Shown: positions 6,382 to 11,545 of the stretch, piece by piece | Position numbering within the stretch: the stretch's first letter is position 1 | How the letters are laid out: every line of letters begins with the position of its first letter | NCBI GenBank assembly: GCA_035296565.1 | Contig: DATHAQ010000023.1 | Location: forward strand, 1 to 11,545 | DNA length: 11,545 nucleotides | Source of the DNA: JACCZR01 sp035296565 | GTDB lineage: Bacteria > Actinomycetota > Thermoleophilia > Solirubrobacterales > Thermoleophilaceae | Reading direction: 5' to 3' | The notes under the pieces: generated by a model | The model's database searches: none | What the model saw: the letters and a program-made list of their open reading frames with translations, nothing else | Told to the model about the DNA's origin: nothing | Position numbers and translations under genes: made by a program

Positions 6382-7179
6382 TCAGCGCTCGTCGGCGTCC
6401 ATGGCGGTGGTGCGCGTGGTCATCACCGCGGCCCCGCCGCCGGCCATCACGCGGCGGGTCAGCCGCGGCAGCACCACCCGCGCCGCGGCGGCGAGGCCGT
6501 AGGGCTTGGGCACGTAGAGCTCGGGTCTGCGCCCCACTCCCGCCTCGAAGACGGCCTCGGCCCCCTTCGCGGGGGTGGAGACCGCCCAGCGCGTCAGCCA
6601 GCGGCCGGTCAGCTCCTTTTGGGGAAAGCCCTCAGTGGAGATGAAGCCGGGCAGCACCAGCCCCACGTGCACGCCGTTCGGGCGCTCTTCGGCGAACAGC
6701 GCATCGCTCCAGCCGGCCAGGGCGAACTTGCTGGCCGAGTACGCGCCGGTGCCGCCGCGGGCCACGCGGCCCGCGGTGCTGGCCACGTTGACGATCGCGC
6801 TGGGCGTCGAAGCGCGGAGCAGTGGCAGCAGGGCCTCGGTGAGGCGCACCACCGCGTCGAAGTTGACCTCCATGTGGCGGCGCACGTTCTCGTAGCCGCC
6901 GTCGGCGAACTTCGCCCGCCAGGACGCGCCGGCGTTGTTCACCAGCAGCGTGAGGCGCCCGTAGGTTTCCTCCACGCGCGCGCGCACGCGCCCGGGCGCG
7001 TCTTCGTCGGTGAGGTCGGCGGCCACCCAGGTGGCCTCGCAGGGCAGCTCCCCGGCAAGCGCGCTCAGGCGCTCCTCGCGCCGGGCGACGAGGATCAGCT
7101 TGGCTCCCGGCTCGGTCGCGAGGCGCCGCGCCGTGGCCTCGCCGATGCCGCTGGAGGCGCCGGTGACCACGGCCACCAT
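6382..7179 (-). CDS. short-chain dehydrogenase/reductase (SDR)
   Basis: This is a classical SDR of 265 aa. It has the nucleotide-binding TGASSGIG (6-13), NNAG (81-84), catalytic Ser134 in NVASTAG and the YSASK pair Tyr147/Lys151. It should be an NAD(P)-dependent oxidoreductase on an alcohol or carbonyl group; the substrate cannot be told from sequence. I chose the ATG at 7179, which begins MVAVVTGASSGIG as in the family. An in-frame start at 7248 would add 23 residues with no SDR character and overlap the upstream gene. No clear ribosome binding site precedes 7179, so the start is somewhat uncertain. The C-terminal 30 or so residues, after PYGLAAAARVVLP, are basic and may lie at a membrane. 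It follows the ArsR-SRPBCC pair on the same strand by 46 bases. Confidence 0.9.
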   Translation of the reverse strand: MVAVVTGASSGIGEATARRLATEPGAKLILVARREERLSALAGELPCEATWVAADLTDEDAPGRVRARVEETYGRLTLLVNNAGASWRAKFADGGYENVRRHMEVNFDAVVRLTEALLPLLRASTPSAIVNVASTAGRVARGGTGAYSASKFALAGWSDALFAEERPNGVHVGLVLPGFISTEGFPQKELTGRWLTRWAVSTPAKGAEAVFEAGVGRRPELYVPKPYGLAAAARVVLPRLTRRVMAGGGAAVMTTRTTAMDADER

Positions 7180-7225
7180 GTCTGGGCTGGCGTCGCTTTC
7201 GATGCAGCGGATGGTTCCACACCGG

Positions 7226-7735
7226 CTAGCCGCCGGGCACCTCGGCACCGGAGGGCATCCCGGCGGCCAGGTAGTGCTCGTAGTGCGCGCGCCACTCGTC
7301 GGTCGGCTCGGTGCCCGGGGCCTCGGCGTCGCCGTTGGCGACCATCTGCTCGAGGCGGTCGAGGCAGACGTGCCAGCCCGCGGCCGAGCGCGCGGCCTCG
7401 TCGCCCCGAGTCAGCAGGTGGGTGAGCCGTAGGCGGCAGCCCGAACCGTCGGCCTCGAGCTCGAAGCGCAGCTCGTCCTCACCCCACAGGAACGCGAACA
7501 GCCGCGGCGGGTCGAGCTCGGTGACCCTGCCGGTCATCTCCTCCTCGCCGTCGGGGAAGGCGAACGCAATCGTCCCGCCCTCACGCAGGTCCAGCTCGAC
7601 CCTGGCCGGGAACCAGTGAGCGAGCCGGGCCGGGTCGGTCACCGCCTCCCAGACCTCCTCGATCGCGTGGTCGAGCCTGCGCTCGAAGCGCACGGCAGGC
7701 TTGCCGTCGAGGGTCACGTAGGTGCCGTCGGTCAC
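7226..7735 (-). CDS. SRPBCC/AHSA1-family protein
   Basis: This 169-aa protein has a START/AHSA1-like fold pattern: an N-terminal strand ending in RFERRLDH, helix IEEVWEAVTDP with LAHWFPA (about 30-45), and the C-terminal helix AAGWHVCLDRLEQMV. These proteins form a hydrophobic cavity for small ligands; the ligand is unknown. The start is GTG at 7735, overlapping the ArsR stop by 4 bases (GTGA), with AAGGAGG placed correctly 5 bases upstream. A longer reading to 7798 would run back into the ArsR gene. ArsR followed by AHSA1 in one transcript is a common arrangement in actinobacteria, and the regulator probably controls this gene. Confidence 0.9.
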   Translation of the reverse strand: MTDGTYVTLDGKPAVRFERRLDHAIEEVWEAVTDPARLAHWFPARVELDLREGGTIAFAFPDGEEEMTGRVTELDPPRLFAFLWGEDELRFELEADGSGCRLRLTHLLTRGDEAARSAAGWHVCLDRLEQMVANGDAEAPGTEPTDEWRAHYEHYLAAGMPSGAEVPGG

Positions 7736-8052
7736 TGGTCCTCCTTGGGGTCGCTCTCGTCCAGGTGCTGCTCCAAGGCGTCGAAGCTCTGGGTCCACAG
7801 GCGCCGGTAGGGCTCGAGCCAGGCGTCGATCTCGGCGATCGGGCGGGGCTCGAGCGCGTACACGCGGCGCTGTGCCTCGCGGCGGACCGACACGAGGCCG
7901 GCCTCACGCAGCACCCTGAGGTGCTTGGAGGTGCTCGGCTGGCTGAGCCGCGTGCGCCCGACCAGCTCGCCGACCGCCCGCGGCCCCTCCAGCAGGAACG
8001 CGAGCAAGGCGCGGCGGTGGGGGTCCCCGAGTGCGGCCCAGACTGCGCTCAT
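7732..8052 (-). CDS. ArsR-family winged-helix transcriptional regulator
   Basis: This 106-aa protein has the ArsR fold: N-terminal MSAVWAALGDPHRRALLAFL, recognition helix region LSQPSTSKHLRVLREAGLV (about 36-54) and a wing with RRVYAL (62-67). No cysteine pair is present, so it is not a typical metal sensor. The signal is unknown; in ArsR-AHSA1 pairs it may relate to the AHSA1 ligand. It starts at ATG 8052 with a short leader of about 18 bases behind a TACTAT -10 box. An inverted repeat overlaps the leader and start codon and is a likely operator for self-repression. It lies divergent to the DUF4287-SRPBCC/VOC pair. Confidence 0.92.
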   Translation of the reverse strand: MSAVWAALGDPHRRALLAFLLEGPRAVGELVGRTRLSQPSTSKHLRVLREAGLVSVRREAQRRVYALEPRPIAEIDAWLEPYRRLWTQSFDALEQHLDESDPKEDQ

Positions 8053-8068
8053 GGGTGTACATGCCCAT
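8051..8068. promoter_or_regulatory. inverted repeat, probable ArsR operator
   Basis: ATGGG and CCCAT are separated by 8 bases, TGTACATG, whose core TGTACA is itself a palindrome. The site lies between the -10 box (minus strand, 8082-8077, TACTAT) and the ArsR start codon, which it overlaps. Binding here would block transcription or translation of arsR and the SRPBCC gene. Autoregulation is usual in the family; binding here is inferred. Confidence 0.45.
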
Positions 8069-8076
8069 TACGGCAT

Positions 8077-8082
8077 ATAGTA
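8077..8082 (-). promoter_or_regulatory. -10 box of the ArsR-SRPBCC operon
   Basis: On the minus strand TACTAT is a near-consensus -10 box, 24 bases before the ArsR ATG. No good -35 is seen at the usual distance. AT-rich sequence is rare in this window, which supports the call. Confidence 0.5.
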
Positions 8083-8092
8083 GTCGCGGAGC

Positions 8093-8121
8093 TTGTCCGC
8101 CGTCGCCGGCAGTGGTACCTT
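8093..8121 (+). promoter_or_regulatory. promoter of the DUF4287-SRPBCC/VOC operon
   Basis: TTGTCC (8093-8098) and TACCTT (8116-8121) are 17 bases apart, a good -35/-10 pair. It lies back to back with the ArsR promoter. Transcription would start near 8128 and leave a leader of about 160 bases before the ATG at 8288. That leader is GC-rich; I see no known riboswitch in it. Confidence 0.5.
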
Positions 8122-8287
8122 GCGCCCGGCGCGAGTCCCGCGCCCAACCCCCGGTTCCGGTGCTCACGCCACCGGCCCAGCGGGGGCAAAGGGGGCCAGA
8201 GCTCTCGGGACGCCGGTCATGTGGATGCCCTTTCCGGTGGGGCGCCCGAGCGTGAGTCGCGGTGTCGCCGCCACGAGAGGAGCACAG

Positions 8288-8923
8288 ATGACCAGGCAGA
8301 GCTCGTTCAAGCGCATCGTCCGGACCCGCATGGAGAAGACGGGCGAGAGCTACACCGCGGCGCGTGCCGCACTGCTGACGGCGCCCAAGGGGTCCTCGAA
8401 CCTGTTGGCCACTTCGGAGGAGAAGATCCGCCGTCGCACCGGCCGCGGCTGGGAGGAGTGGTTCGACGCCCTCGACGAGTGGGGCGCCGCGGACCGCACC
8501 CATCGCGAGGCCGCCCGCTGGCTGGCCGAACAGCAGGGCCTCGACCCGCTGTCGTGGAACGTCCAGGCTGTGGTCTCCAGCTACGAGCGCGTGCGCGGCG
8601 GCCGCCGGGTCGGCGAGCACGAGGGCGGCTTCACGGTCACCGCCTCGCGGACCGTGGCCGTCCCGGTGGAGCGGCTCTACGACGCCTTCGTCGAGCTGCC
8701 CGAGGACTCGCTTCGCGAGCGCACCGCCACGCGTCCGAAGTCGGCGCGCTTCGACTGGGACGCCGACGGAAGCCGCGTGCACGTCGCCTTCGAGTCCAAG
8801 GGCGCCGGCAAGAGCAGGCTGGCCCTGTCGCACGAGCGCCTGGCCGGGCCGGACGAGGCCGAGCGGATGAAGGCCTTCTGGCGCCGGCGGGTGACGGGCC
8901 TGAAGGAGGAGCTGGAGCGATGA
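8288..8923 (+). CDS. DUF4287 domain fused to SRPBCC domain
   Basis: This 211-aa protein has two parts. Residues 1-105 resemble DUF4287: SFKRIVRTRMEKTGESYTAAR, then RTGRGWEEWFDALDEWGA and THREAARWLAEQQGLDPLSWNVQAVVSSYERVRG. Residues about 113-210 resemble an SRPBCC domain, from GGFTVTASRTVAVPVERLYDAF to the C-terminal AFWRRRVTGLKEEL helix. Such fusions exist in actinobacteria; the ligand and the role are unknown. The start at 8288 has GAGAGGAG 5-6 bases upstream; an in-frame upstream extension would run through the promoter. It overlaps the VOC gene by 4 bases (ATGA). It is divergent from another SRPBCC gene under ArsR control, which suggests a joint response. Confidence 0.87.
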   Translation: MTRQSSFKRIVRTRMEKTGESYTAARAALLTAPKGSSNLLATSEEKIRRRTGRGWEEWFDALDEWGAADRTHREAARWLAEQQGLDPLSWNVQAVVSSYERVRGGRRVGEHEGGFTVTASRTVAVPVERLYDAFVELPEDSLRERTATRPKSARFDWDADGSRVHVAFESKGAGKSRLALSHERLAGPDEAERMKAFWRRRVTGLKEELER

Positions 8924-9312
8924 GCGCCCTCGAGATCACAGCGATCGGAACCGTCATCGTCCCGGTGGCCGACCAGGACCGTGCGCTCGAGTTCTGGACC
9001 GGGCTGGGCTTCGAGACCCGCATCGACGGCGCGTTCGGCGACGGCCAGCGCTGGCTCGAGGTGGCCCCGGCCGGGGCGGCGACCAGCATCGCGCTCGTCG
9101 CGGCGCCCGAGGAAGCGGGCACCGGGACCGAGGTCAGCTTCGCGACGGCCGACGCGGCGGCCGATCACGCCCGGGTGCGGGCGCGAGGCGTGGATGCCGA
9201 CGAGCAGCTCATCGACATGGGGGAGTACGTGCCGCCGATGTTCACCCTTCGCGATCCCGACGGGAACCGCTTCCGGGTGGTGGAGCGTCAGACGGAGGGC
9301 GCCACGACCTAG
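8920..9312 (+). CDS. VOC (glyoxalase/bleomycin-resistance-fold) protein
   Basis: This 130-aa protein has the paired beta-alpha-beta-beta-beta pattern of the VOC fold. The first half begins ITAIGTVIVPVADQDRALEFWTGLGF, and the second half ends MFTLRDPDGNRFRVVE. The C-terminal DPDGN and Glu122 are typical. The usual metal-binding His on the first strand is not seen, so a metal enzyme is doubtful; a small-molecule-binding or non-enzymatic role is possible. The start at ATG 8920 overlaps the upstream stop (ATGA), with AAGGAGGA 9 bases upstream. It is the second gene of the pair and ends the operon; a perfect 20-base palindrome lies 72 bases after its stop. Confidence 0.88.
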   Translation: MSALEITAIGTVIVPVADQDRALEFWTGLGFETRIDGAFGDGQRWLEVAPAGAATSIALVAAPEEAGTGTEVSFATADAAADHARVRARGVDADEQLIDMGEYVPPMFTLRDPDGNRFRVVERQTEGATT

Positions 9313-9384
9313 CGCCCGACCCGACGCAACGCCACGCCACACGACCGGGGCCGGGGGCCGGACACGCACATCCGCCTCGGGAAG

Positions 9385-9404
9385 TTCGTCAGCCGGCTGA
9401 CGAA
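9385..9404. repeat. perfect 20-base palindrome
   Basis: The arms are TTCGTCAGCC and GGCTGACGAA with no spacer. It lies in the 248-base gap between the VOC stop and the cupin start, 98 bases before the cupin promoter. There is no T-run after it, so it may be an operator or a terminator-like hairpin. The rest of the gap is GC-rich with no gene. Confidence 0.5.
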
Positions 9405-9501
9405 TTCCGTGGAAGGGTCCGCCCATGCCGGCCGGGAGTCGAGGAGCCAGAAGCGAAGCGAGCCCGGAAGGGGAGGACGGGCCTCGGACGGCCCCGACGT
9501 G

Positions 9502-9530
9502 TTGCGCACCGCCCTCTCAGCGGTTAGCGT
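9502..9530 (+). promoter_or_regulatory. promoter of the cupin gene
   Basis: TTGCGC (9502-9507) and TAGCGT (9525-9530) are 17 bases apart, a good match to an actinobacterial housekeeping promoter. Transcription would start near 9537, about 24 bases before the GTG at 9561. Confidence 0.5.
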
Positions 9531-9560
9531 CGCCGCACACTTCGATCAAGGGGGCAGCGA

Positions 9561-9923
9561 GTGGCGGACCTAGCGGCCAAGAGCTTCGATTCACCGGACG
9601 AGACCCGGCCGTTCGAGGGAAACGGCGAAGTACGAATCGTCAACGTCGGTGACGAGACCGTCGGGCGCGGCACCTTCGAGCCTGGCTGGCGGTGGTCGGA
9701 GAACGTCAAGCCGATCGCTGGGACCGACTCCTGCCAGACCTATCACCTGGGCTATGTGCTCTCGGGTCGGATGAAGGTCTTCATGGACGACGGCACCGAG
9801 CAGGAGGTCGAGCCCGGGAACGTCTTCGTCATTCCGCCGGGGCACGACGCCGAGGTCGTCGGTGACGAGCCTTGTGAGACGTTGGAGTTCGGCCAGGCGA
9901 GCGAGTACGCGAAGCGCCATTAG
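9561..9923 (+). CDS. small cupin-domain protein
   Basis: This 120-aa single-domain cupin has a core from about residue 58 to 112. The first motif contains His62 in CQTYHLGYVLSGRM. The second contains PGNVFVIPPGHDAEV with His95. Only part of the usual set of metal-binding His/Glu residues is seen, so metal binding is possible but not certain. Such proteins range from isomerases to small-molecule sensors, and nothing here fixes the role. The start is GTG at 9561 with AGGGGG 6 bases upstream, under its own promoter, so it is a single-gene unit. A minus-strand structured repeat begins about 37 bases after the stop. Confidence 0.88.
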   Translation: MADLAAKSFDSPDETRPFEGNGEVRIVNVGDETVGRGTFEPGWRWSENVKPIAGTDSCQTYHLGYVLSGRMKVFMDDGTEQEVEPGNVFVIPPGHDAEVVGDEPCETLEFGQASEYAKRH

Positions 9924-9959
9924 GCACGCCCGGCGGCCGTAGGGCCGGAAACTCCGCGC

Positions 9960-10127
9960 GCCCGTTTCCCCCCTTTGCCGGCGACGCGCATGGCGCGTAG
10001 CCCCAACCCGGGTTAGGCTCGGGCGTCCGCTCCAAGCGGGCCGGGGCAATCTGGCTCTGCCCTGTAGGCCCCCGGCGGGTTGGCTCCGCGCCCCCCGTCG
10101 GGGCCTCTCTTCGGATGCCTCGTATCG
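9960..10127 (-). repeat. structured module Y, copy 2 (minus strand)
   Basis: Read on the minus strand this shares with 293-479 the order CGATAYG, CGAAG, long C/G hairpin (10105-10067), CCTACAGGG (10070-10062), GCCAG-loop hairpin (10062-10044), CCGCT-TGG-AGCGG hairpin, AGCCTAACCC (10019-10010), a small hairpin ACGCGC/GCGCGT and CGGCAAAGGGG. Stems differ in sequence from copy 1 but keep pairing. A GGAAAC/GTTTCC stem (9947-9969) follows. The 371-base gap between the cupin and the surface-protein gene is mostly this element; 10128-10290 also folds (CAAGCT/AGCTTG; CCCCAA/TTGGGG). Confidence 0.65.
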
Positions 10128-10417
10128 CTCTCTCAAGCTCTAGCTGAGGCTCAGGGGTCAGCTTGCGCGGGGTGTCGTACCCAAGCACGTTACGTCCTTA
10201 CCCCAAGTGGGAAGCGTCCAGAGTAATTGGGGCACGGGCGACGGACGGATACCGGAGCACCGGGCCGCGAACGTCTAAGGAAGGGCAGGTAAAAATAAGG
10301 CAGCTTCGATCGAAGCTGGTGGCCAGTGGGCTGGCCGGCGCTGTGGTGATGGTGCTGGCGCTCGCTGCGCCTGCCGCCGGGGCACCGGGAGGCAACGGCA
10401 AGGCCAACGGACAGGGT

Positions 10418-10423
10418 GGGGGG
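10418..10423 (+). other. G-run where the reading frame shifts
   Basis: Six G follow GGGT. The signal-peptide frame is open up to here and the LPXTG frame resumes at GCA (10423-10425). One extra G, or a ribosome slip back by one base, restores the frame. A homopolymer error, slipped-strand phase variation and programmed frameshifting all fit. Confidence 0.55.
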
Positions 10424-10476
10424 CAAACCAGCCGAACCCACACATCTACTCGGGAACCGGTAACCCGACCCAGGGC

Positions 10477-11043
10477 TTGCCGTCGGGCAACGGGGCGAGA
10501 CAGAACAACAACGGGAATCGGCCGGCCGCCGGGACCGTCGGGATGGCCGACGACAAGTTCCCGCCGGGCCAGGCCGGCTCACCAGCCGGTAGCGACCGCA
10601 ACAACGGCTACGAGTGCGACGGCAACCAGGGCATCGGGCAGATGAACCCCGCGCACTCCGGTTGCGCCCAGTCCACGGTCAACCCGCCTGGAACCAACCC
10701 GCCTGGCGTCAACCCGCCTGGGACCAACCCGCCCGGAACCAACCCGCCTGGCACTGCAGGCAATCCGCCCGGAGGCGGAGTCTCCCCTGCGGAGGAGCAG
10801 GGCAACGCAGCGGACCGGACAGTGCTGCGTAGCTCGCCGGACTCGGTCGGCAACCGCGCCGTGCCGGTGGCGAACGTGTCGGGCAAGGAAGGAGAGCAGC
10901 AGTCCAAGGCAGGCCGCAAGGAGGCCGGGCACGGGCTGCCGTTCACCGGCAGCGAGCCTCTGGCCATAGCGTTGCTGGGTCTGCTGACGCTGGGCGTGGC
11001 CGGCGGTCTCGGCCGGGCCCTGCGAACCCGCCCGGTGACCTAG
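10477..11043 (+). CDS. in-frame C-terminal part of the LPXTG surface protein
   Basis: This is the part a gene finder can call, from a TTG at 10477. That TTG is probably not a true start, because coding character continues upstream to about 10423 in the same frame. The 188 residues are rich in Gly, Asn and Pro. They contain NGYECDGNQGIGQMNPAHSGC with two Cys, five NPPG(T/V) repeats, a charged linker and the sortase signal LPFTG followed by a helix and RALRTR. A sortase would link it to the cell wall if it were exported, but this fragment alone lacks a signal peptide. It has no ribosome binding site of its own. No sortase gene is in the window. Confidence 0.6.
   Translation: MPSGNGARQNNNGNRPAAGTVGMADDKFPPGQAGSPAGSDRNNGYECDGNQGIGQMNPAHSGCAQSTVNPPGTNPPGVNPPGTNPPGTNPPGTAGNPPGGGVSPAEEQGNAADRTVLRSSPDSVGNRAVPVANVSGKEGEQQSKAGRKEAGHGLPFTGSEPLAIALLGLLTLGVAGGLGRALRTRPVT
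10681..10755 (+). repeat. five tandem 15-base coding repeats
   Basis: The unit AACCCGCCTGGNACC encodes NPPG(T/V) and occurs five times in a row, with changes mainly at third positions. It forms a Pro-rich spacer in the surface protein, between the Cys-containing region and the wall-anchor region. Copy number may vary between strains. Confidence 0.8.
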
Positions 11044-11085
11044 CCGGCGCCGGGGGATAGCGGACGTCCCCAGTTCACTCGGGAA

Positions 11086-11111
11086 GCGCCGGCCCCAATT
11101 GGGGCGGGCGC
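11086..11111. terminator. 26-base inverted repeat after the surface-protein gene
   Basis: GCGCC-G-GCCCCAA pairs with TTGGGGC-G-GGCGC, with one G/G mismatch and a practical loop of AATT. It lies 43 bases after the TAG of the LPXTG gene and between convergent genes. No T-run follows, so it may be a bidirectional terminator or another structured site. Confidence 0.4.
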
Positions 11112-11179
11112 CCATCCCGACGAGGCTGTCGCCGCGCTGCCTCACCGAGGGGGCCAGCGTGACTCCAGGGGACTCGCGA

Positions 11180-11212
11180 TGCGCCCAGGGAGACTCGAAC
11201 TCTTGGGGCGCC
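11180..11212 (-). other. fragment resembling the 3' end of a tRNA
   Basis: On the minus strand GAGTTCGAGTCTCCCTGGGCGCA resembles a T-arm loop (GTTCGAGTC) and the 3' acceptor strand of arginine-type tRNAs that end in GGGCGCA. A GGCGCCCC precedes it and pairs with the GGGCGC. No D-arm or anticodon arm is found upstream, so it is not a whole tRNA. tRNA 3' ends are typical integration sites, and an att scar is a reasonable reading. The call rests on memory of tRNA sequences. Confidence 0.35.
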
Positions 11213-11222
11213 TGTGTCGGCT

Positions 11223-11250
11223 AGTCCCAACCTAGTTTTGAAATGGGACT
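11223..11250. repeat. 7-bp inverted repeat with AT-rich loop
   Basis: AGTCCCA (11223-11229) pairs with TGGGACT (11244-11250) around a 14-base loop that includes TTTTGAAA, an unusually AT-rich piece for this window. It lies beside the tRNA-like fragment, so it may be part of the same site. Confidence 0.3.
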
Positions 11251-11321
11251 GTTTGCAGGCTACTTCGACCGTCTTCGATGTTCGCGGTGACGGCTCGTGA
11301 CGCCCTGTTCTCGCGCGTTCG

Positions 11322-11341
11322 TTAGCAATCCGTTAGCAAGC
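11322..11341. repeat. CGTTAGCAA direct repeat
   Basis: Two copies of CGTTAGCAA are 11 bases apart (about one helix turn). On the minus strand they read TTGCTAACG twice. Such pairs recall sequences I have seen next to phage-type integrase genes in actinobacteria, but this is memory only. No integrase gene is present. The 351-base gap 11044-11394 otherwise holds only the hairpins and tRNA-like piece listed. Confidence 0.35.
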
Positions 11342-11394
11342 GTCAGCCCTCTGCGCGGCCCGGAGGATCGGTCGGACGAGCAACCCCTCACCGT

Positions 11395-11544
11395 TTACTC
11401 GGGAACCTCAACCTCAAAGCCGGCGACGCGCCACCGTTGGCCGTCGTGCCTCATGCGGAAACCCATGCCGTGACGGGGCTCTGTCTGCGCCATGATCTCT
11501 CCGCCTTCGGCAGTCTCGACCAGCACGGCAATCTCCTCTCCGGG
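11395..11544 (-). CDS. C-terminal end of a hypothetical protein (partial)
   Basis: On the minus strand one frame is open from the window edge to a TAA at 11397-11395 and gives 49 residues. They include EEIAVLVETAEGGEIMAQTEPRHG and WRVAGFEVEVPE. The alternating hydrophobic pattern suggests beta-strands, and the WRVAGFEV ending is like that of NTF2/SnoaL-like or small secreted domains; this is a guess from pattern. The start and the N-terminal part lie outside the window. Coding is supported by its clean frame and by the conserved-looking strand pattern. Confidence 0.6.
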   Translation of the reverse strand, partial: PGEEIAVLVETAEGGEIMAQTEPRHGMGFRMRHDGQRWRVAGFEVEVPE

Positions 11545-11545
11545 T

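Larger units (their letters stand above)
10295..11043 (+). pseudogene. frameshifted gene for a secreted, LPXTG-anchored surface protein
   Basis: Two reading frames together make one sensible protein. The first gives a signal peptide: RQLRSKL followed by a hydrophobic core and APAAGA, with a cut site near there. It continues in GGNGKANGQGGG up to a run of six G (10418-10423). The second frame then gives ANQPNPHIYSGTGNP, NNGYECDGNQGIGQ with two Cys, five NPPG(T/V) repeats and a sorting signal: LPFTG, a hydrophobic helix and a basic tail. Joining needs a -1 shift at the G-run. No ATG, GTG or TTG lies before the signal peptide's basic end; ATA (10295) and GTA (10289) sit where a start is expected, behind AAGGAAGGG. 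Either the gene is decayed, the sequence has an error, or expression is switchable. Confidence 0.6.

Noticed and set aside
7180..7248. Longer SDR start at 7248
   Set aside because: The added 23 residues are Cys/Arg-rich without SDR features and overlap the SRPBCC gene.
5278..7425. 715-aa + strand frame opposite moxR and the SDR gene
   Set aside because: It is an antisense shadow across two well-supported genes, with a His/Gly/Ala/Arg-rich composition typical of antisense frames.
8093..8287. Upstream extension of the DUF4287-SRPBCC gene
   Set aside because: It covers the promoter (8093-8121), and the ATG at 8288 has a good ribosome binding site and matches the domain start.
10163..10294. TTG start for the surface-protein signal-peptide frame
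   Set aside because: It would add more than 40 residues before the signal peptide, through a hairpin-rich region, leaving no normal n-region.
10681..10755. CRISPR-like repeat array
   Set aside because: The 15-base units are directly adjacent with no spacers and lie in frame, encoding NPPG(T/V) repeats.
11180..11265. A complete tRNA gene on the minus strand
   Set aside because: Only the T-arm and acceptor-like end are seen; no D-arm, anticodon arm or 5' acceptor strand at the right distance.

Overview
This is a GC-rich window from a high-GC Gram-positive-type genome. Several signs point to an actinobacterium: GC-rich third codon positions, GTG/TTG starts, TANNNT-type -10 boxes, an LPXTG-type cell-wall anchor and very compact, overlapping operons. 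A Thermoleophilia/Solirubrobacterales-like lineage is my impression from gene content; the sequence does not prove it.

Layout. Positions 1-141 hold the 3' end of an unidentified + strand gene. Positions 142-891 (750 bases) hold no convincing gene. They are full of hairpins and contain related modules: module X occurs twice (155-293 and 534-658) and module Y once (293-479). A second Y copy lies on the minus strand at about 9960-10127. Between the Y copies several stems keep their pairing while their bases change, so the tract looks like an RNA or a structured repeat family. It ends in a strong 11-bp hairpin at 800-823. A 73-aa two-helix membrane protein follows (892-1113, +).

Positions 1220-6297 (minus strand) form one tight five-gene operon: MoxR AAA+ ATPase, DUF58 protein, membrane VWA protein, membrane-anchored HtrA-type serine protease with a PDZ domain, and a second membrane VWA protein. 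All four junctions are 4-base GTGA overlaps. This is a Bat/MoxR-type system with a protease set between the two paralogous VWA genes. The likely arrangement is a cytoplasmic MoxR-DUF58 chaperone pair acting on membrane VWA proteins and an extracytoplasmic protease.

Positions 6382-9312 hold an SDR oxidoreductase and an ArsR-type regulator overlapping an AHSA1/SRPBCC gene (all minus). Divergent from these is a + strand pair: a DUF4287-SRPBCC fusion overlapping a VOC/glyoxalase-fold gene. A small cupin follows (9561-9923, +) with a recognisable promoter.

Positions 9924-11043 hold the minus-strand Y copy and then a secreted, LPXTG-anchored surface protein gene that looks broken: it has no standard start codon before the signal peptide and needs a -1 shift at a run of six G. 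Positions 11044-11394 are gene-free and contain a 26-base inverted repeat, a fragment like the 3' end of a tRNA on the minus strand, and a CGTTAGCAA direct repeat; they may be the scar of an integrated element. The window closes with the C-terminal end of a minus-strand hypothetical gene (11395-11544).
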